From: Microscilla marina ATCC 23134
GTDB lineage: Bacteria > Bacteroidota > Bacteroidia > Cytophagales > Microscillaceae
Assembly (NCBI RefSeq): GCF_000169175.1
Contig: NZ_AAWS01000012.1
Span: 67,001 to 131,000 of the forward strand
Length of the DNA stretch: 64,000 nt
Direction of reading: 5' to 3'
Numbering within the stretch: the first letter of the stretch is position 1; each line of letters starts with the position of its first letter. Shown here in pieces: positions 60,125-64,000 of the stretch. Position numbers and translations under genes: made by a program. The notes under the pieces are model-generated. The model worked only from the letters and a program-made list of their open reading frames with translations, had not been told where the DNA came from and ran no database searches.

Positions 60125-61444
60125 ATGAGCAACAAAAACGCTAAACCAAAATGGCTTGAGCATATCCAAAATAATAGCTGGGAGCCTGAACTCTTCATTT
60201 CTGGTGGTATCATCTTTACGCTACTCCAAACCACCACCTTTATCCAACATCAAAGTTTTTTGTTGCTGCAAGCCAATGGTTATTACGAAACTGTTGTCAT
60301 TGCCAATTTTTTAATAGCAGCACTCAATGCCCTTATATTTGGCTTTGGGTTGCATTTGGTTTTCAGGGGATTTTGGGTAGCCGCCGTGTGTTTGAGCTAC
60401 GTTTTTCCTAAAGGCATCCAAGCCGATAAGGTAGACCATTATGCGCCACCATTTAAACAAAAGGTGAGAAAAGTAACAGACACTTCTGTAGATTTGGTAG
60501 TGTGGATGGAGTCGGCAAGTAGCACGATATTTTTTCTCTCATTTTTTTTGTTTTCGCTTATTATGGGTGTTTTGCTTGCTCTTCTCATCATTATTCCACA
60601 TAGTAGCCTGCGCGAAACCTGGGGCGAAACAGGGTTTCTACTCTTAAAAATAGGCTCAGGAATCATGTTGTTGCTAGGTGGAGTATACCTGATCGACTTC
60701 TTAACCCTGGGGTTGATCAAAAAGCAACAAAAAATCGCCAAAATATACTATCCCATATATTGGGTATTTTCTATACTTTCCCTTTCTTTTTTGTACCGCA
60801 GTGCTTACTATGCTTTGGTAACCAATATCAGGCGTAAGTGGTGGTTTGTTGTAGGTGTGGTAGTGTATATGGCAGTAGCCTTTGCCATTACTCAGTTTTC
60901 TTTTGCTGGGTCAAGCCCAATGCCTGCTCTGAGCTTTGGTAAGCTCAACCTAAAAAGTTACTTGGGTATTCAGTCAAACCGTTATCAATTTCATACACGG
61001 CAATACGAAAACATGCGCAAAAAAAACGACATGGTTCAGCATGTATCTATCCAGTCCGATATTATTGGCAGCAAATACCTCAAACTGTTTATTGTACATC
61101 AAAAAGCCATTGAAAGATTAATGGATGTTGACTGTCAGCAAAAAAAACATCACAAGGCTCAAGCAATCCGGCAACGAAAGATGCTCCATTGTTATCAGAA
61201 TTTTTATAGAATTTATATAGACAACAAACGTGTACCTCACTTAAAATGGCGTTATTATCAACACCCACATACCAACGAAAGAGGCATTATCAGTTTGGTT
61301 CCTATCGATTATTTAGCCTCCAGTGAGCATACTGTAGAAGTAAAACTGAATGTAAGTACCAAAAAAGAATTAGAAGAACTGAAGAGATTTGGGATGAAAG
61401 ATGATATATATGCCTATATTCCTTTCTGGAAAGAGTCTAAGTAA
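60125..61444 (+). CDS. Multi-pass membrane protein of unknown function
   Basis: 439 residues. Five or six hydrophobic helices occupy the first 270 residues ('VVIANFLIAALNALIFGFGLHLVF', 'IFFLSFFLFSLIMGVLLALLIII', 'GSGIMLLLGGVYLIDFLTLGLI', 'WFVVGVVVYMAVAFAITQFSFA'). A soluble C-terminal domain (about 275-439) follows, with 'YIDNKRVPHLKWRYYQHPHTNERGI' and 'SSEHTVEVKLNVSTKKELEEL' (read in parts), which reads like a ligand-binding beta domain. I know no family name. It sits between an LRR gene (43 bases) and a UbiA-like gene (22 bases), so an operon is likely. Confidence 0.75.
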   Translation: MSNKNAKPKWLEHIQNNSWEPELFISGGIIFTLLQTTTFIQHQSFLLLQANGYYETVVIANFLIAALNALIFGFGLHLVFRGFWVAAVCLSYVFPKGIQADKVDHYAPPFKQKVRKVTDTSVDLVVWMESASSTIFFLSFFLFSLIMGVLLALLIIIPHSSLRETWGETGFLLLKIGSGIMLLLGGVYLIDFLTLGLIKKQQKIAKIYYPIYWVFSILSLSFLYRSAYYALVTNIRRKWWFVVGVVVYMAVAFAITQFSFAGSSPMPALSFGKLNLKSYLGIQSNRYQFHTRQYENMRKKNDMVQHVSIQSDIIGSKYLKLFIVHQKAIERLMDVDCQQKKHHKAQAIRQRKMLHCYQNFYRIYIDNKRVPHLKWRYYQHPHTNERGIISLVPIDYLASSEHTVEVKLNVSTKKELEELKRFGMKDDIYAYIPFWKESK

Positions 61445-61465
61445 AACGTAATTGAGCCTTATTTC

Positions 61466-62338
61466 ATGTTGTCTAAATCTACCCTGTTACACCTCCGTTT
61501 ACCATTTTCATTTTTCTTAATGCCTGTTTTTTGTTTTGCCGCAGGCATTGCTTTTTCAGGCGATTGGTTCAGGCTGTTGCTTACTTTTGGCATTTTACAC
61601 TTGATGGTATACCCCGCAAGCAATGGTTATAACTCTTATTACGACAAAGACGAAGAAAGTATAGGAGGCTTGGAACAACCTCCACCCGTAAGCAAACAAT
61701 TACTATATGTGTCACTTTTGATAGATGGCATCGCCCTTTTGTTAAGCCTCCTCGTGAGCCTGTGGTTTACTCTAGGCATTTTACTATACGGCTTGGTATC
61801 TAAAGCATATAGCAATGACACCATTCGCTTAAAAAAAATGCCTGTATTAGGTTGGTTAACGGTGGGCGTTTTTCAAGGAGGTTTTACTTTTCTGATAGTA
61901 TACCAAGGGGTTGCCCTGGCAAGTATGACTCAGTTGATGGAAGGCAAAATATTGTTTGCAGCTTTGTTAAGTACTGTATTGTTGTTGGGGTCTTACCCTA
62001 TGACTCAAGTATACCAACATAGTGAAGATGCCCGGCGAGGCGATTTGACTATTAGCCGTATGCTTGGCATTAGAGGTACATTTTTGTTTACAGGTGGGGC
62101 ATTTGCCTTGGCTACTATGGGGTATGTATGGTATTTTAGCCAATATTTTTCTATACATGTAGCATTTGCTTTTGTTGCAACTCTTTCGCCTGTGGTATTG
62201 TTTTTTGGTTGGTGGTTTTGGCAAACACTCCAAAATCCCAGACAAGCTAACTTTAAAAATACCATGCGTCTAAACCTGTATTCAGCCATTTGTATGAATG
62301 TGTTTTTTATTGGTTTAGGTATATGGTTGCAACGGTAG
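61466..62338 (+). CDS. UbiA-family prenyltransferase-like protein
   Basis: 290 residues, about eight membrane helices. The first Asp-rich site 'NGYNSYYDKDEESIGG' follows the N-x3-D pattern; the second appears as 'QHSEDARRGDLTISRMLGIRG'. Members transfer prenyl chains to aromatic acceptors (quinone, heme O or pigment synthesis) in the inner membrane. The acceptor is not predictable here and no quinone or heme genes are near. It lies 22 bases downstream of the 60125 gene. It is only distantly similar to the UbiA-like protein at 15068. Confidence 0.78.
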   Translation: MLSKSTLLHLRLPFSFFLMPVFCFAAGIAFSGDWFRLLLTFGILHLMVYPASNGYNSYYDKDEESIGGLEQPPPVSKQLLYVSLLIDGIALLLSLLVSLWFTLGILLYGLVSKAYSNDTIRLKKMPVLGWLTVGVFQGGFTFLIVYQGVALASMTQLMEGKILFAALLSTVLLLGSYPMTQVYQHSEDARRGDLTISRMLGIRGTFLFTGGAFALATMGYVWYFSQYFSIHVAFAFVATLSPVVLFFGWWFWQTLQNPRQANFKNTMRLNLYSAICMNVFFIGLGIWLQR

Positions 62339-62426
62339 TCAAGTGTATTAACTCTACTGGTTTGATTGCTTAATCTCTCAAAACGAGGTACCTTGCCTTG
62401 CTTGTAAACTCAAAAACTGTAAGAAT

Positions 62427-63194
62427 ATGGCTAGAATAGTAGACCTGTCTAAAACAATAGAATATAAAAAAGAAGATCCTTGGTTTATGCGCATCAAAGT
62501 TAAGCACAAACCCCACCATAAAGCATTTATGCTGATTCGGTATTTTCTAAAATTACCGACAAAACTATTCCCAAAAGATTTTGTGGGCTGGGCAGACGAT
62601 GCCATCAAAAAAATGGGAGTTCACTCCTCTACTCATATCGATGCCCCCTGGCACTATAGTCCTACAGTAGCGGGGCAACCCGCCAAAACTATAGATCAAG
62701 TACCGCTAGACTGGTGTTATGGCGATGGAGTGGTCATTGACATGAGTCATAAGCCTGATTTTGAAGAGATTACAGTAGATGACCTGAAAGCCGATTTACA
62801 AAAAAATAGTGTGACACTTACTTCTGGAAATATAGTGTTGATTCGTACCGACCGAGATAAACTCAAGGGAGCTGACTTTGTAGACAAAGGCACCGGAATG
62901 AGCAAAGAAGCCACCGAGTGGCTTATTGATCAAGGCATTAAAGTAATGGGAATAGACCAGTGGGGTTGGGACTTACCTTTGCGGTATTTGGTACGCGAAG
63001 CCAAACGAACCAATAATCCAGACTTGTTTTGGCAGGCACACCTGGTAGGCAAAGACAAAGAGTATTGTCACATGGAGCAACTTACCAACTTGTCGGCATT
63101 GCCTGCCAAAGGTTTTAAAGTGGCCGTGTTTCCCCTTAAAATAAAAGGCGCTTCAGCGTCACCCGCCAGGGTAGTAGCCATTTTTGATGAATAA
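62427..63194 (+). CDS. Cyclase-family (kynurenine-formamidase-like) metal hydrolase
   Basis: 255 residues of the PF04199 cyclase family, metal enzymes that open or close rings or hydrolyse N-formyl groups. The metal motif is 'GVHSSTHIDAPWHYSPT' (pattern HxxTHxDxPxH), then 'VVIDMSHKPDFEEITVDDL', 'NIVLIRTDRDKL', and 'EATEWLIDQGIKVMGIDQWGWDLPL' (read in parts). No signal peptide. The true substrate is unknown; no tryptophan-degradation genes are present. It lies 88 bases after the UbiA-like gene in the same direction. Confidence 0.88.
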   Translation: MARIVDLSKTIEYKKEDPWFMRIKVKHKPHHKAFMLIRYFLKLPTKLFPKDFVGWADDAIKKMGVHSSTHIDAPWHYSPTVAGQPAKTIDQVPLDWCYGDGVVIDMSHKPDFEEITVDDLKADLQKNSVTLTSGNIVLIRTDRDKLKGADFVDKGTGMSKEATEWLIDQGIKVMGIDQWGWDLPLRYLVREAKRTNNPDLFWQAHLVGKDKEYCHMEQLTNLSALPAKGFKVAVFPLKIKGASASPARVVAIFDE

Positions 63195-63291
63195 CTTCAA
63201 AGGCATACCAAAGAGGCAGCAGTAGCTTGGTTGTTGGCAAACCACTATGATAAGTTGCCTGAATGTCTAAGTCAAAATATTATTATATAAC

Positions 63292-63978
63292 ATGATGTCT
63301 ACCATATTACAAGTAGAAAATCTGTCTAAATCTTATGTGAGTGGAGCAAAAGACTTGACAGTACTAAAAAATGTTAGTTTTAGTTTAAGCGCAGGCAGTA
63401 CTGTCTCCATTGTAGGTGCTTCGGGGAGCGGCAAAACCACCTTGTTGGGTTTGTGCGCTGGGTTAGACCGTGCCAGTACTGGTAGTATTGCTCTCAATGG
63501 CATAATACTAGATAAGTTAAGCGAAGATGAAAGAGCTGCAGTACGTAACCAAAATGTAGGTTTTATCTTTCAAAACTTTCAATTGATACCTACCCTTACT
63601 GCCCTCGAAAATGTAATGGTGCCTTTAGAACTAAGAAAAGAGAAGAATGCAAGAAAAAAAGCGTTGCAGCTTTTAGAAAAAGTAGGGCTGGCAAGTCGAC
63701 ACCACCACTATGCTTCCCAGTTGTCAGGCGGAGAACAACAGCGTGTGTCACTGGCAAGGGCATTTTCTAATCACCCGAAAATTTTGTTTGCTGATGAGCC
63801 CACCGGAAATCTGGACGAAGAAACCAGTCAGAAAGTAGAAAAACTCTTATTTGACCTCAACAAAGAAACAGGAACAACCCTTGTATTGGTTACCCATGAT
63901 CTGGAGCTTGCTCAAAAAACTCAACGCATTATTCAGCTTAAAGGAGGTGAAGTCATCAGTGATCAGTCAGTTGTTTAA
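63292..63978 (+). CDS. ABC transporter ATP-binding protein (LolD/YbbA/MacB type)
   Basis: 228 residues: Walker A 'GASGSGKTT' near 37-45, Q-loop 'GFIFQNFQLIPTLTALENVMVPLEL', signature 'LSGGEQQRVSLARAF', Walker B 'ILFADEPTGNLD', and switch 'LVTHDLELA'. This subtype works with FtsX-fold (MacB/LolCE) permeases that extrude lipoproteins or peptides mechanically. The permease is not in the window but may start just beyond 64000. Two adjacent ATG codons (63292, 63295) can serve as start. Confidence 0.93.
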   Translation: MMSTILQVENLSKSYVSGAKDLTVLKNVSFSLSAGSTVSIVGASGSGKTTLLGLCAGLDRASTGSIALNGIILDKLSEDERAAVRNQNVGFIFQNFQLIPTLTALENVMVPLELRKEKNARKKALQLLEKVGLASRHHHYASQLSGGEQQRVSLARAFSNHPKILFADEPTGNLDEETSQKVEKLLFDLNKETGTTLVLVTHDLELAQKTQRIIQLKGGEVISDQSVV

Positions 63979-64000
63979 ACATTGGCAAAACTTAAAATTA

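Overview
The window reads as chromosomal DNA of a Bacteroidota bacterium, most likely a marine gliding member of the Cytophagales close to Microscilla. This assignment is inference. It rests on low GC, weak Shine-Dalgarno signals, promoters of the phylum type (TAnnTTTG), an F-type ATP synthase operon without atpD/atpC, a SprE/PorW-type secretion lipoprotein, SpoIIE phosphatases with TPR sensors, HmuY-type heme capture, and several 23-residue LRR proteins. I see no rRNA, tRNA, CRISPR array, prophage or transposase gene.

Layout. 1-6.6 kb: housekeeping genes (a partial unknown gene, a TPR protein, hslU, efp, mnmG), most with their own terminators. 7.1-14.1 kb: a complete heme-uptake locus. hmuY and hmuR run leftward and hmuT-hmuU-hmuV-hmuS run rightward, from an intergenic region with two 9-1-9 Fur-like palindromes, each next to a TAnnTTTG element. 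14.2-20.7 kb: membrane proteins, penicillin-binding protein 1A and the SprE-like T9SS/gliding lipoprotein, all leftward. 21.2-28.5 kb: a rightward cell-envelope/energy operon (M23-like protein, bactofilin, AtpZ, a small membrane protein, atpB-E-F-H-A-G). 29-33.1 kb: one very large hybrid histidine kinase. 33.6-37.9 kb: miaA, an ArsA/Get3-like ATPase and a Dcp-like M3 peptidase. 38.3-44.9 kb: two LRR genes, an NTF2-like protein, a TlpA-type lipoprotein, a cyclophilin and two small unknowns. 45.4-55.7 kb: a GH31 glucosidase, two convergent SpoIIE-type phosphatases with different sensor halves, and a PorE-like TPR/PD40/OmpA protein. 56-64 kb: small secreted proteins, an L-type lectin, and a rightward cluster of LRR protein, multi-pass membrane protein, UbiA-family enzyme, cyclase-family enzyme and ABC ATPase.

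The most unusual content lies between the genes. (i) Six intergenic elements of about 160-210 bp fold into long hairpins capped by the same CAWA tetraloop. Their stems differ between copies but stay complementary, so they covary. (ii) Two 122-130 bp elements each sit between perfect but different 7-bp target duplications (TTAGTAT and TAATTAA); they look like non-autonomous mobile elements. (iii) Degenerate repeats with a strict 7-nt period (GCTTGTC-like and CTATGGA-like words) occur at seven or more intergenic sites. (iv) A further repeat family has one copy split by a 246-bp insertion with a TGATAG duplication. The atpE-atpF junction carries a textbook terminator inside the operon, and the M23 protein beside bactofilin lacks one zinc histidine.
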